Under the pieces are notes generated by a model. The model did not search any database and was not told the DNA's origin. It saw only the letters and a program-made list of their open reading frames with translations. This document shows, piece after piece, positions 17,359-26,703 of a DNA stretch of 64,000 nt. The stretch's first letter is position 1; each line of letters begins with the position of its first letter. The stretch is from Bacteroidota bacterium (GTDB lineage Bacteria; Bacteroidota; Bacteroidia; 2-12-FULL-35-15). The stretch lies in contig CANJYB010000010.1 in the NCBI GenBank assembly GCA_947479085.1, positions 82,741 to 146,740 on the forward strand, written 5' to 3'. Made by a program: the position numbers and the translations under genes.

Positions 17359-18330
17359 ATGAGTAAGATTAAATACAGGTTTAATACCAAGTCCCTAACC
17401 TATGAAAAGGATACAGTATCAGTAGGTAAAAGGGTATGGCAGGTTTTGTCGTACCTGGCCACGGGCTTGTTTTTTGCAACCATTACCATTATGCTGGCTT
17501 ATAAATACCTTGATTCTCCTAAAGAAAAACAATTACAAAGGGAAATAAGTGAGCTTACCCTTCAATATGAGCTTTTGAATAACAGAATGGGAGAAGTTTC
17601 GCAGGTATTGGCAGATATCCAGGACAGAGACAATAACGTTTACAGAACCATTTTTGAGGCGGAAGCAATTCCTGAAAGTATAAGAAAAGCTGGGTTTGGA
17701 GGAGTGGAAAGGTATAAAGAACTGCAAGGGTATAATAATTCTGATTTGATGATTGAAAGCACCCAACGACTGGACAGAATAAGTAAACAACTTTACATTC
17801 AATCGAAATCATTTGATGAGGTAGCAAAGCTTGTAAAGAATAAAGAACAGTTACTTGCTTCCATTCCGGCTATTCAACCCATATCAAATAAAGATTTGAA
17901 ACACGTCCCCTCCGGATATGGATGGAGAACAGACCCAATCTATAAAACACCCGAATTTCACCCTGGTCTAGATTTTACAGCAAATGTTGGAACTGAAATA
18001 TATGCTACCGGAGATGGTGTTGTAATTACTGCTGATGCTGTAATGCAAGGATATGGAAACCATGTGGTAATTAATCATGGTTTTGGTTACCAAACTTTAT
18101 ACGGACATATGAGTAAAATGGCGGTTCGCCCGGGACAAAAAGTAAAACGTGGTGAACTGATAGGGTTTGTGGGAAGCACAGGTCGTTCCACAGGGCCGCA
18201 CGTGCATTATGAAGTAATAAAAAATGGAGAGAAAATAAATCCTATTAACTTTTTCTTTAATGACCTTTCACCGGCAGCTTATCAGCAGCTGATCAACCTT
18301 TCTTCACAGCCTTCACAATCATTCGATTAA
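17359..18330 (+). CDS. M23 family murein endopeptidase, membrane anchored
   Basis: Zinc endopeptidase that cleaves peptidoglycan cross-links. It has a short cytoplasmic N-terminus, one transmembrane helix (about 32-52), a coiled coil (about 55-160) and a C-terminal LytM domain. Zinc ligands appear in HPGLD (near 200) and HVHYE (near 280), with GYGNHVVINHGFGYQTLYGH between. This matches the 323-aa DUF-free M23 proteins common in Bacteroidota. The transporter gene follows after 21 bp. Confidence 0.92.
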   Translation: MSKIKYRFNTKSLTYEKDTVSVGKRVWQVLSYLATGLFFATITIMLAYKYLDSPKEKQLQREISELTLQYELLNNRMGEVSQVLADIQDRDNNVYRTIFEAEAIPESIRKAGFGGVERYKELQGYNNSDLMIESTQRLDRISKQLYIQSKSFDEVAKLVKNKEQLLASIPAIQPISNKDLKHVPSGYGWRTDPIYKTPEFHPGLDFTANVGTEIYATGDGVVITADAVMQGYGNHVVINHGFGYQTLYGHMSKMAVRPGQKVKRGELIGFVGSTGRSTGPHVHYEVIKNGEKINPINFFFNDLSPAAYQQLINLSSQPSQSFD

Positions 18331-18351
18331 TGTGGGTTTTAACTTCTTTTT

Positions 18352-19644
18352 ATGAATAAGAAAACAATCGGCTTTTATACCGCTACTTCTATTGTCATTG
18401 CCAATATGGTGGGAACCGGAGTGTTTACAAGTTTAGGTTACCAGGTACTTGATATTAAGAACGGGAGCAGTATTTTGCTGCTTTGGATAATAGGTGGGGT
18501 TGTATCATTATTAGGTGCGCTTTGTTATGCAGAAATAGGGACAACTTTCCCCCGTTCGGGAGGAGAGTATAATTATCTTTCAAAAATATATCATCCTGCT
18601 GTTGGGTTTATGTCAGGGTTTGTTTCTTCCACGGTTGCATTTGCTGCCCCGGTTGCAGCAGCAGCTTTAGCCCTGGGGACTTATTTCAACAATGTGTTTG
18701 CTGTTGATCCAAAAATAACAGCAAGTATTGTAGTTGTTGCTTTATCCTTTCTTCATGCCTTGACCTTGAACTGGGGAGGTAAAATTCAGACGGTCTTTAC
18801 CGGAATTAAAGTGTTGCTTATTGTTTTGTTTATTGCGGTTGGACTTGGTTCAGGACATACCGGAGATGTAAGTTTTGCAATGAACTCCAATACTATGGGA
18901 GATATTACCACTGCAGCCTTTGCTATTGCTTTATTTTTTGTTTCCTACTCCTACTCAGGGTGGAATGCGGCATCCTACATAGCAGGTGAAATAGAAAATC
19001 CTCAAAAGAACCTACCTAAATCATTACTGTATGGTACCGCTATTGTAACTGTACTTTATGTTTTACTTAACTATGTTTTTCTGTACACTGCTCCAATTAA
19101 TGAATTAGCAGGTAAAGGAGATGTAGGATTCGTTTCTGCTAATTTTATTTTTGGGGCTACGGGAGGGAAAATAATCTCCCTAATTATTTCCATTCTCCTT
19201 GTTTCTTCGGTAAGTTCGATGGTAATGGCTGGCCCGCGGGTGAGTCAGACTATGGGAAGCGATATGAAATTCCTTTCCTTCCTGGGAAAAACAACTAAAA
19301 ACAATACTCCATTAAACGCTACTTTTTTTCAATGCATTATTTCCCTGTTCTTTATCTTTACTGCTACCTTTAGCCAAGTAATCACCTATATCGGCTTTAT
19401 ACTTATGCTTTTTACCTTTTTAACTGTATTGGGACTATTTATCATCAGGAGAAAAAAGATGAGTATCGCTGGTGCATTTAAAACTCCATTGTACCCTTTA
19501 ACGCCAATATTATTCCTGATATTTAATTTCTGGCTTCTTTATTTCGGCTTTACCCAAAAACCATTTGAATCATTGATTGGAGTGTGCACTGTTTTATTGG
19601 GGTTATTGGTTTATTTGATCGGAAGAAAAAAAACAAGCGAGTAA
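18352..19644 (+). CDS. APC-superfamily amino-acid permease
   Basis: Proton-coupled amino-acid or amine transporter, 430 aa, with about 12 membrane helices. The conserved first-helix substrate motif is ANMVGTGVFTSLG, and the helix 2-3 region is GALCYAEIGTTFPRSGGEYNYL. Substrate cannot be assigned. It lies 21 bp after the M23 peptidase gene and may take up products of wall turnover; that is inference only. Confidence 0.9.
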   Translation: MNKKTIGFYTATSIVIANMVGTGVFTSLGYQVLDIKNGSSILLLWIIGGVVSLLGALCYAEIGTTFPRSGGEYNYLSKIYHPAVGFMSGFVSSTVAFAAPVAAAALALGTYFNNVFAVDPKITASIVVVALSFLHALTLNWGGKIQTVFTGIKVLLIVLFIAVGLGSGHTGDVSFAMNSNTMGDITTAAFAIALFFVSYSYSGWNAASYIAGEIENPQKNLPKSLLYGTAIVTVLYVLLNYVFLYTAPINELAGKGDVGFVSANFIFGATGGKIISLIISILLVSSVSSMVMAGPRVSQTMGSDMKFLSFLGKTTKNNTPLNATFFQCIISLFFIFTATFSQVITYIGFILMLFTFLTVLGLFIIRRKKMSIAGAFKTPLYPLTPILFLIFNFWLLYFGFTQKPFESLIGVCTVLLGLLVYLIGRKKTSE

Positions 19645-19654
19645 TTAATAAATC

Positions 19655-19662
19655 TATATTTG
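19655..19662 (+). promoter_or_regulatory. -7 box upstream of the 19714 lipoprotein
   Basis: TATATTTG matches TAnnTTTG. It lies inside the extended open frame (19660), which supports ATG 19714 as the start. Confidence 0.5.
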
Positions 19663-19713
19663 CAAAATTATTTTATAAAATATAAAACTAAAATTTTTCA
19701 GACAGAACACAAA

Positions 19714-20934
19714 ATGAAACACATTAATATTTTTATTGCTTTACTATTCGGAACATGCTTTTTGATGATAAATACATCCTGCGGAAATGCGAGTGAGAAA
19801 AAGGAAGTGGTGGCAACCGAGAAAAAGGATACTATAAAAAAAGAGCCTGTCGATTCGTCAGCTATCGAAGGAAAATCAAGTCTCCCTGTTCACCCAATTT
19901 ATAATGATGAAGCTAAATATATTGCAGGGATGCGTATTACCAATTCGTCTTATATCGATTCATCATTAACAAATAATAAAAACTGGAAAGAATATGCATC
20001 AGACTTTGATAAAAGTTGGATGAAACTTGATACTTCAAAAATTCAGAAAATGAAAGACTGGAGAGGAGAGGAATTAAAAGACGCAAATACTAAAACTATT
20101 TTCTATCCTTTTTCGGGCGCTGATTTTTTTAATGTTTATACTTTATTCCCGAAGGCAGAAAGTTATATAATGGTTGGTTTGGAGCCCGTAGGAACACTTC
20201 CACATTTTCACAAAGGAATGCCGAAAGATTCTATTTCTTCTTACTTACAAAAAGTACATAAATCGTTATTCGAAATATTCAATTTTAGTTTTTTCAAGAC
20301 ACATAACATGTCGGTGGATTTTAATTACAAAGATTTGAATGGAACAATTCACCTTATTGTTTTATTTATTGAACGTACAGGAAATTCAATAGTTGATTTA
20401 AAACCTGTAGGTGTAGATAAAGACGGGAAGATTTTTAATTATAAATCGTTTAAAGAACAAAACAATTCAGGAGACATGAGCAGAGGGACTGAAATTGATT
20501 TTATCAATGCTGATCATGTTTTGAAAAAAGCATATTATTTTTCTGTGAATCTTGATAATCCTCACTTAAGTAAAAACACCAATTTCACTAAAATGGTTGC
20601 GAATAACAAAGGCAACATTACTACTTACGTAAAGTCTGCTTCTTATTTAATGCATAAAGATTATTTTTCAACTGTAAGAGATTTGATTATCGACAACAGT
20701 TCATTTGTATTGCAGGATGACTCCGGTATTCCATACAAATATTTCAAACAGGATGTGTGGACTCCTTCATTGTATGGAACTTATACAGGGTCCATTCCAT
20801 TGTTTTCAGGAGTGTTTCAAGCCGACCTGGATGCTGCTTATAAAGCCAAAGTTGGAGTAAAACCTCTTAAATTTGGTATCGGATATAAGTACGCTGTTGG
20901 GGAATCTAACCTGATGTATTTTAAGAAAAAGTAA
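19714..20934 (+). CDS. unknown lipoprotein, 406 aa
   Basis: I do not recognise this protein. ATG 19714 gives a clean lipoprotein signal (MKHINIFIALLFGTCF, cysteine in NTSCGN), then a charged Lys/Glu linker and a large soluble domain with no membrane segments. Motifs that may help a search are FYPFSGADFFNVYTLFP near residue 130 and TYVKSASYLMHKDYFS near 310. The frame also opens at 19660, but that part overlaps the -7 box. It is followed by a palindromic repeat and the serine-hydrolase gene in the same direction. Confidence 0.8.
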   Translation: MKHINIFIALLFGTCFLMINTSCGNASEKKEVVATEKKDTIKKEPVDSSAIEGKSSLPVHPIYNDEAKYIAGMRITNSSYIDSSLTNNKNWKEYASDFDKSWMKLDTSKIQKMKDWRGEELKDANTKTIFYPFSGADFFNVYTLFPKAESYIMVGLEPVGTLPHFHKGMPKDSISSYLQKVHKSLFEIFNFSFFKTHNMSVDFNYKDLNGTIHLIVLFIERTGNSIVDLKPVGVDKDGKIFNYKSFKEQNNSGDMSRGTEIDFINADHVLKKAYYFSVNLDNPHLSKNTNFTKMVANNKGNITTYVKSASYLMHKDYFSTVRDLIIDNSSFVLQDDSGIPYKYFKQDVWTPSLYGTYTGSIPLFSGVFQADLDAAYKAKVGVKPLKFGIGYKYAVGESNLMYFKKK

Positions 20935-20935
20935 A

Positions 20936-20985
20936 CACCTCACCCCCTGCCCCTCTCCAAAGGAGAGGGGAGCCAGGGTGTGAAG
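20936..20985. repeat. dispersed palindromic element, CCCCTCTCC/GGAGAGGGG family
   Basis: CCCCTCTCC (20950-20958) and GGAGAGGGG (20962-20970) flank AAA and carry CCTCACCCC and CCAGGGTG arms. It begins immediately after the stop of the lipoprotein gene. The same core is found in hutU at 32932-32952, there in frame. It could act as a transcript 3' hairpin, but there is no T tract. Confidence 0.85.
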
Positions 20986-21015
20986 TATTGAATACATTTT
21001 AATCGTTCCTATCTT

Positions 21016-22308
21016 GTGAAAAACGCTATTCATTTCTTTTTGATTTTACTTGTTTCAATTAGCTTCCTCTTCTTTACCACTTCCAGTTATAGTCAACAAA
21101 CAAAACAAACGGAAATTACAAATCCGGATGGTGACTTTATTGAACGACTTTTAAAAAGCCATCCTAAAGAATTTCAAAACATACTTTCTAATTCAAAAAA
21201 GTATGAGGTACAAATTATTTACACTCAAATAAACAGGGATAAAAACAATGTTCCTTCTTTTAAACAATATACCTATCATCTTGACCCGAAAAATTACTTT
21301 TATCCTGCCAGTCTTGTTAAACTGCCTTGTTCAGCTTTGGCTCTTGAAAAACTAAACCGGTTAAAAATACCTGCACTTGATAAAAACACCTGTATGCAGA
21401 CGGATAGTGCTTATGCCTGCCAACGAAAAATAACGAAGGACACCACCGCATTAAATAAGGTACCTACTGTAGCCAATTATATTAAAAGAATGATGCTGGT
21501 AAGTGATAATGATGCTTACAGCCGCATTTATGAATTTCTGGGACAGGAGTATATCAATGATGAATTAAATAAAAAAGGATATCCTGATATTCGAATCACT
21601 CATCGTTTTGATGCAGACTGTGATACCAAACAAAACAAATGCACCAACCAGATAAGGTTTTGTAATGAAAACGGGCAATGTTTGTATAATCAGCCAATGG
21701 TTATGAATACTAAGGAATTGAAAAACCCAACTGGAATAGTAAAAAAAGGAATTGGGTATATTGATGGTAAAGGAAGAATGGTTCATGAACCAAAGGACTA
21801 TACTTATATGAACTATATGAACCTCCAGGATATTTCGGATATTCTGAAAACACTTATTTTTCCTACTAGTGTTGCAAAAGAAAAACGATTTGACTTGACA
21901 AAGGAAGACTATTCTTTTTTATATAAATACATGTCCATGTATCCGAGAGAATCGGATTACCCGAGATATAATGTAAAGGATTTTGAAGACAGCTATAAAA
22001 AATATTTTATGTATGCCAATACACATAAAAAAATAGAAACCGATTCACTACGGATATTTAATGTGGTGGGTCAATCATACGGTAATTTGGCTGACTGTGC
22101 TTACATTATAAACCTGGACAGGAAGATTGAGTTTATGCTTTCGGCAGTTATTTATGTGAATGAAGATGGAATATTAAATGATGGAAAATATGAATACAAA
22201 ACCATTGGCTTCCCTTTCCTGGATGCTTTAGGAGATGTGTTTTATGATTATGAATTAAAAAGAAAGAAAAATTACCTGCCCGACCTAAGTACTTTTAAAC
22301 TCAGATGA
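21016..22308 (+). CDS. exported serine hydrolase, beta-lactamase/PBP-like
   Basis: Secreted enzyme of the serine beta-lactamase/transpeptidase fold, 430 aa. A signal peptide covers residues 1-27 (ending SYSQ). The catalytic SxxK motif is SLVK in FYPASLVK, near residue 97, and SDN appears in MLVSDNDAYS near 162. A clear KTG motif was not identified, so true beta-lactamase activity is not implied. The start is GTG at 21016. It follows the unknown lipoprotein and may form a pair with it. Confidence 0.8.
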   Translation: MKNAIHFFLILLVSISFLFFTTSSYSQQTKQTEITNPDGDFIERLLKSHPKEFQNILSNSKKYEVQIIYTQINRDKNNVPSFKQYTYHLDPKNYFYPASLVKLPCSALALEKLNRLKIPALDKNTCMQTDSAYACQRKITKDTTALNKVPTVANYIKRMMLVSDNDAYSRIYEFLGQEYINDELNKKGYPDIRITHRFDADCDTKQNKCTNQIRFCNENGQCLYNQPMVMNTKELKNPTGIVKKGIGYIDGKGRMVHEPKDYTYMNYMNLQDISDILKTLIFPTSVAKEKRFDLTKEDYSFLYKYMSMYPRESDYPRYNVKDFEDSYKKYFMYANTHKKIETDSLRIFNVVGQSYGNLADCAYIINLDRKIEFMLSAVIYVNEDGILNDGKYEYKTIGFPFLDALGDVFYDYELKRKKNYLPDLSTFKLR

Positions 22309-22412
22309 AAGAAATTTTAGAGTTGTAGAATTTTAGAATTATTAAAGTGTGTTTGGAATTCAGATTTATTTATCTTTACCTCAAATAAAATAATTGCTTT
22401 TAAATTTATAAA

Positions 22413-22772
22413 ATGCCCTATAAAGAAACAGAACCTGTAAAGCTGTATTACCAGATTAGCGAAGTGGCAGAAATGTTTAATGTTAATGCTTCGCTTATTA
22501 GGTATTGGGAAAATGAATTTGATATTATTAAGCCTAAACTGAATAAAAAAGGTAACCGGCTTTTTACTCCCCAGGATATTGAATCGTATAAAATCATATT
22601 TAACCTTTTAAAGGTTCAGGGATTGACTTTAGAAGGTGCTAAAAAATACCTGAAGGAAAATAAAACGGAAGTAAAACACGAAATAAAAACAGAGAAACCT
22701 AAATTTTCTGAAATAGAAGTTAAGTTAATGAAGATTAAAAAATCATTGATTGAACTGAGAGAAAAACTATAG
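22413..22772 (+). CDS. MerR-family transcriptional regulator
   Basis: Small DNA-binding protein, 119 aa. The N-terminal MerR winged-helix domain (about 10-80) shows YYQISEVAEMFNVNASLIRYWE and the KPKLNKKGNRLFTPQDIE wing. A coiled-coil tail follows. No metal-binding cysteines are seen. In related genomes a close homologue follows the M23 peptidase gene; here three genes lie between. A weak TATCTTTA box is at 22371-22378. Confidence 0.9.
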   Translation: MPYKETEPVKLYYQISEVAEMFNVNASLIRYWENEFDIIKPKLNKKGNRLFTPQDIESYKIIFNLLKVQGLTLEGAKKYLKENKTEVKHEIKTEKPKFSEIEVKLMKIKKSLIELREKL

Positions 22773-22779
22773 CCACTTT

Positions 22780-23745
22780 CTAATAATACCTCTTCCCTTC
22801 AAGGTAATTCTCCACATAATCCTTCACCCCTTCTTCCAACGTATGAAAAGGTTTATTATAACCAATCGATTTTAATTTGGTCATATTGGCTTCGGTAAAG
22901 TATTGGTACTTATCTCTTATATCTGCAGGCGTATCAATGAAATTAATAACCGGAGTTTTATTGACTCCTTTAAATGTATTATTAACCAAATCAAGAAAGG
23001 TGCGGGCTTTGCCGGAACCTAAATTATAAATACCTGAATCTTTGCGATGATGCAACAGGAAATAACAAACTTCCACCACATCTTTTACATATACAAAATC
23101 GCGAAGCTGCTCCCCGTCTTTATAATCAGGGTTATGAGAACGGAACAACTTTACTTCTCCCTTTTCCTTTATCTGGTTATAAGCATGCAGTATAACAGAA
23201 GCCATGCGGCCTTTGTGATATTCGTTGGGTCCGTAAACGTTAAAGAATTTTAATCCTACCCAGAAATAGGGTTTGCGTTCCTGCTTTATTGCCCACTTAT
23301 CAAAATCATTTTTTGAATCTCCGTAAGGATTGAGTGGTTTAAGTTTTTCAATTACTTCCTGATTGTCTTCGTAACCATATTCACCCAAACCATAAGTAGC
23401 GGCTGAGGAAGCATACACCATTGGCAAGCCAAATTCCACACAGATATTCCAGATGGCTTTGGTATAGTTCAGGTTTAACTTATCAAAAATCTCTTTGTTA
23501 AATTCGGTAGTATCTGTTCTTGCTCCGATATGAAATACCATTTGTACCAACCGCTGATTATCTCTTAACCATTGAACAAAATCATCGCGATGAATTATTT
23601 GAGAAAAGGTTTTCCCTTCGAGATTTTTCATTTTTGTTAGGTCAGAAAAATCATCAACAAGGATAATATCTTTGAATCCTTCTTTATTTAATTTACTTAA
23701 CAGACAACTCCCTATGAAGCCTGCTGCACCTGTTACTATTATCAT
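22780..23745 (-). CDS. hldD: ADP-L-glycero-D-manno-heptose 6-epimerase
   Basis: Makes the ADP-heptose precursor of the lipopolysaccharide core. It is an extended short-chain dehydrogenase of 321 aa. The NAD(P) motif GAAGFIGS lies at residues 6-13. The active-site Tyr/Lys pair is in NPYGDSKNDFDKW near 140, with KFFNVYGPNEYHKGRMAS following. It converges on the MerR gene with 7 bp between stops. It is transcribed alone. Confidence 0.93.
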   Translation of the reverse strand: MIIVTGAAGFIGSCLLSKLNKEGFKDIILVDDFSDLTKMKNLEGKTFSQIIHRDDFVQWLRDNQRLVQMVFHIGARTDTTEFNKEIFDKLNLNYTKAIWNICVEFGLPMVYASSAATYGLGEYGYEDNQEVIEKLKPLNPYGDSKNDFDKWAIKQERKPYFWVGLKFFNVYGPNEYHKGRMASVILHAYNQIKEKGEVKLFRSHNPDYKDGEQLRDFVYVKDVVEVCYFLLHHRKDSGIYNLGSGKARTFLDLVNNTFKGVNKTPVINFIDTPADIRDKYQYFTEANMTKLKSIGYNKPFHTLEEGVKDYVENYLEGKRYY

Positions 23746-23817
23746 ATTTAATTGCTAAATTGTCGAATTGTTAAACTGTTGAATTGTCGAATTGCTAATT
23801 AATTTTGTGTTTTTTCT

Positions 23818-23864
23818 TGGGATTGCTTCGGGCGAATCCCGCACTTGGGGGACTTGCAATGACA
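23818..23864. repeat. dispersed repeat of the GATTGCTTCG...CTTGCAATGAC type
   Basis: GATTGCTTCGGGCGAATCCC followed by CTTGGGGGACTTGCAATGAC, between mqnD and hldD. The ends GATTGC and GCAAT(C) are inverted. The layout resembles short dispersed hairpin elements seen in many bacterial genomes. Only one copy is in this window, so family membership is inferred. Confidence 0.5.
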
Positions 23865-23872
23865 AATGCTCC

Positions 23873-24763
23873 TTAAATTACAAAAATATTTTTTTCCATT
23901 TTTTCAATCAGGCCTAATTCCTGTGCCTTGTCGAACAATAGTTTTACGGCACGTTTTCCTTTTTCTCCTAAATCAATGGAATATTCATTGACATATAAAT
24001 CAATGTGTTTTTTTATTACATCATCCTGCATGGTTTGAGAATGAAGCTTTACAAAAGCCCTGCTTGCAGTAGGGTGCGCAAAAGCATACTCCACACTTTT
24101 CCTGATTACCCTGTTTACTTTTTGTTTTAATTCTTCTGAAAAATCTCTTTTAATTACAATTCCTCCCAATGGAATTGGTGCAATGGCCAATGTTTCCCAA
24201 TATTCACCAAGGTCTATTATTTTCTTTAATCCTTTTTGCTCATAAGTAAAACGGTTTTCATGAATGATTAATCCCGCATCCACATCTCCTCTAACCACTG
24301 CATCTTCTATGTCCGAAAATTTCATTTCCACCGTATTTATTGCAAATGGAAAAGCAAGGGCAAGCAGAAAATTAGCTGTAGTAAATGTTCCGGGAATGGC
24401 AATGGTAATGTTGGACATTTTAGATTCCAGGTTAGTGATTATATAATTAGTATCTGCATTCATTCCTACCAATAAAGGTCCGCAACCATTACCCAACGCG
24501 CTTCCTGCATTAAGCAACTGGTACTCTTTGGTAATGTAAGCATAGGCATGATAGGAGAGTTTGGTAATATCCAGTTTATTATCAAATGCTTTCTGGTTCA
24601 GTGATTCCACATCATCCATGTAGACATCAAACTCCAGTCCTTCAGTATCTATCCTGCCATTTACCATGGCATCGAATATAAAACAATCGTTTGGGCAAGG
24701 GCTAAAGCCTATTGAGATTGGGGATTTCGGATTTGAGAATTCGGAATGCAACATACTTTTCAA
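23873..24763 (-). CDS. mqnD: 1,4-dihydroxy-6-naphthoate synthase
   Basis: Futalosine-route menaquinone synthesis: converts cyclic dehypoxanthinyl futalosine to 1,4-dihydroxy-6-naphthoate. It is a periplasmic-binding-protein-like fold. The N-terminal motif GFSPCPNDCFIFDAMV and LDITKLSYHAYAYI are diagnostic. Size 296 aa is normal; an internal ATG a few codons in is also a possible start. It lies 6 bp downstream of mqnB, which supplies the preceding nucleoside step. Confidence 0.93.
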   Translation of the reverse strand: MKSMLHSEFSNPKSPISIGFSPCPNDCFIFDAMVNGRIDTEGLEFDVYMDDVESLNQKAFDNKLDITKLSYHAYAYITKEYQLLNAGSALGNGCGPLLVGMNADTNYIITNLESKMSNITIAIPGTFTTANFLLALAFPFAINTVEMKFSDIEDAVVRGDVDAGLIIHENRFTYEQKGLKKIIDLGEYWETLAIAPIPLGGIVIKRDFSEELKQKVNRVIRKSVEYAFAHPTASRAFVKLHSQTMQDDVIKKHIDLYVNEYSIDLGEKGKRAVKLLFDKAQELGLIEKMEKNIFVI

Positions 24764-24769
24764 TTGATA

Positions 24770-25441
24770 TTAAAATGCATCTAATATCTCTATGAGTTTT
24801 TCATTCAGGTTTTTTACAGCCAGAGGAATGTTCCATGCTTTTTTATTTCTTTTTTCCACATAATTGGAAACAGCACGTATCTGAAAATTAGGAACTCCGA
24901 AATCATCGCAGGCCAACATAAACGAAGCTCCTTCCATGCTCTCTACCATCGGGTGAAAACGCTTTACCACCTTTTCTATACTCTTTTCGTTTCCATGAAC
25001 GGTATTCACTGTTATTCCATTTACCTTCGGAAGTAAATCTATCTGGTAGTTAACTATCTCCTCGTTCTGATCAAGGTTTTCAATACTTGTAATGGCATCG
25101 AGTTTTAATTTGGAAGGAGATAAAAACTCGTCCCCATCTTCCGCACCAAGTTCTGAAAAGGTATCTTTATAAACATTTACCACTGTTCCTATTTCGAGGT
25201 TACGATTAAAACTTCCGCATAGACCCACATTGATGGCTACGTCAAATGATTCTTCTGAAAGAATAGCAACAGTATCCATTGCTGTAACCACCATTCCTAC
25301 ACCGGTAATAAGAACAGATATTTTTAATTTTTTGTATTTAAAATCTTCCGTATCAAAAAGCTCAGGTTCATTCACCTTCATCTTTTTCAGAAAAGGTTCT
25401 ATCTCTTTTCCGGTTGCTGCAATTATTAGTATTTTAGTCAT
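24770..25441 (-). CDS. mqnB: futalosine hydrolase
   Basis: Removes hypoxanthine from futalosine to give dehypoxanthinyl futalosine. It has the purine nucleoside phosphorylase/MTA nucleosidase fold, 223 aa. Visible motifs are GVGMVVTAMDT, NVGLCGSFNRNLEIGTVV and VESMEGASFMLACDDF (substrate-binding Met-Glu). The TAACTTTG -7 box (plus 25446-25453) ends 4 nt before the ATG, so the mRNA may be leaderless. It is divergent from the pterin genes and upstream of mqnD. Confidence 0.9.
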   Translation of the reverse strand: MTKILIIAATGKEIEPFLKKMKVNEPELFDTEDFKYKKLKISVLITGVGMVVTAMDTVAILSEESFDVAINVGLCGSFNRNLEIGTVVNVYKDTFSELGAEDGDEFLSPSKLKLDAITSIENLDQNEEIVNYQIDLLPKVNGITVNTVHGNEKSIEKVVKRFHPMVESMEGASFMLACDDFGVPNFQIRAVSNYVEKRNKKAWNIPLAVKNLNEKLIEILDAF

Positions 25442-25445
25442 GGTG

Positions 25446-25453
25446 CAAAGTTA
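25446..25453 (-). promoter_or_regulatory. -7 box adjacent to the mqnB start
   Basis: The minus strand reads TAACTTTG (TAnnTTTG), 4 nt before the ATG of mqnB. This predicts a transcript that begins at or near the start codon. Confidence 0.55.
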
Positions 25454-25483
25454 CAATTTTAAACATTACTCATTAAAACGTAT

Positions 25484-25491
25484 TATCTTTG
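25484..25491 (+). promoter_or_regulatory. -7 box of the PTPS gene
   Basis: TATCTTTG (TAnnTTTG), 18 nt upstream of ATG 25510. No TTTG is seen at the usual -33 distance. Confidence 0.5.
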
Positions 25492-25509
25492 CAGCCAATT
25501 TAATAAACT

Positions 25510-25923
25510 ATGATATACATTACAAGAAGAGAACATTTTAATGCAGCCCACAAGCTGTTTAACCCCGACTGGACGGAAGATAAAAACAACGAAGTGTTCG
25601 GGAAATGCGCCAACCCCAACTGGCACGGACATAATTATAATTTATATGTTACTGTTAAAGGTAATGTGAATCCTGAAACAGGCTACTCGGTTAATTTAAA
25701 GGAACTGAGTTCCATTATCCGCACGTATATAACCGATAAACTGGACCATAAAAACCTTAACCTGGATGTGGACTTTATGAAAGGATTAATGCCTTCCACC
25801 GAAAATGTTGCCATCGCCATCTGGAAAGAACTTTTGCCACACGTTAATAAGCTGGATTGCAAATTACACTCCGTAAAGCTTTTTGAAACAGAGAATAATT
25901 ATGTGGAATATTTTGGGGAATGA
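25510..25923 (+). CDS. 6-pyruvoyl-tetrahydropterin synthase (PTPS/QueD family)
   Basis: Zinc enzyme acting on 7,8-dihydroneopterin triphosphate. The zinc histidines lie in REHFNAAH and WHGHNYN. The cysteine spacing is C-x5-HGH (GKCANPNWHGHNY), as in animal PTPS, not the C-x3-HGH of E. coli QueD. FGKC and NLKEL also resemble animal PTPS. A product of 6-pyruvoyl-tetrahydropterin, not the queuosine precursor, is thus plausible. At 137 aa it is full length. It is followed by folE, which supplies its substrate. Confidence 0.85.
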   Translation: MIYITRREHFNAAHKLFNPDWTEDKNNEVFGKCANPNWHGHNYNLYVTVKGNVNPETGYSVNLKELSSIIRTYITDKLDHKNLNLDVDFMKGLMPSTENVAIAIWKELLPHVNKLDCKLHSVKLFETENNYVEYFGE

Positions 25924-26003
25924 TTCAGTAATAATTAATATTTAATAAGTAATAGAGTTAAGCTATTTGACAATAAAACAATTTAACAATAAAGCCATTT
26001 AAT

Positions 26004-26627
26004 ATGAGCCACGATGAATTTGATGATATAGAAGGTTACAAAAAAATAGACCGCTATAACCTGAAATCAATTGAAACAATTGCTTCCAGCTACAAAGGTA
26101 TTTTAAAAGAAATGGGCGAAAACACCGACCGCGAAGGGTTATTAAAAACTCCTGAACGGGTGGCAAAGTCGTTGCAATATCTTACTCATGGATATGACTT
26201 AAACCCGACAAAAATACTGATGGATGCCATGTTTAAAGAAGATTACAAACAAATGGTAATAGTTAAGGACATAGAAGTTTATTCCATGTGCGAACACCAT
26301 TTGCTTCCTTTTTTTGGCAAGGCACATGTGGCTTATATCCCGAACGGATGTATAGTAGGACTGAGTAAAATACCCCGTGTAGTGGATGCTTTTGCCAGAA
26401 GACTGCAGGTACAGGAACGCCTGACGGTAGAAATAAGAGATTGCATTGAAGAAACCCTTAAACCTATAGGTGTGGCAGTGGTTATTGAATGTTCTCACTT
26501 ATGTATGCAGATGAGAGGGATACAAAAACAGAACTCTGTTACCACTACTTCCGCTTTTACAGGTGAATTTCTGAAAGATACTACCCGAAAAGAGTTTATT
26601 AGTCTTATTGGGGCTAAGTTACATTAA
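26004..26627 (+). CDS. folE: GTP cyclohydrolase I
   Basis: Converts GTP to 7,8-dihydroneopterin triphosphate, the first step to folate and pterins. Zinc ligands are in [11 protein letters not shown] and [11 protein letters not shown], and the C-terminal [14 protein letters not shown] is intact. It is 207 aa. It lies 80 bp after the PTPS gene; the gap holds an AT-rich repeat of the form TTTAACAATAAA. The pair makes a pterin-synthesis unit. Confidence 0.96.
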   Translation: MSHDEFDDIEGYKKIDRYNLKSIETIASSYKGILKEMGENTDREGLLKTPERVAKSLQYLTHGYDLNPTKILMDAMFKEDYKQMVIVKDIEVYSMCEHHLLPFFGKAHVAYIPNGCIVGLSKIPRVVDAFARRLQVQERLTVEIRDCIEETLKPIGVAVVIECSHLCMQMRGIQKQNSVTTTSAFTGEFLKDTTRKEFISLIGAKLH

Positions 26628-26638
26628 ACCACTCCCCT

Positions 26639-26671
26639 ACCCCTGTCAGGGTTTGAAACCTTGACAGGGGT
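26639..26671. repeat. dispersed 33-bp palindromic element, intergenic copy
   Basis: ACCCCTGTCAGGGTTT is followed by its inverted arm AACCTTGACAGGGGT, 11 nt after the folE stop. It matches the element inside icmF (44347-44379) at 30 of 33 positions. The three differences leave the outer arms intact. This marks the two as copies of one family. Confidence 0.9.
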
Positions 26672-26703
26672 AAACCCTAAAAAAATATAAATACACTGCC
26701 ATT

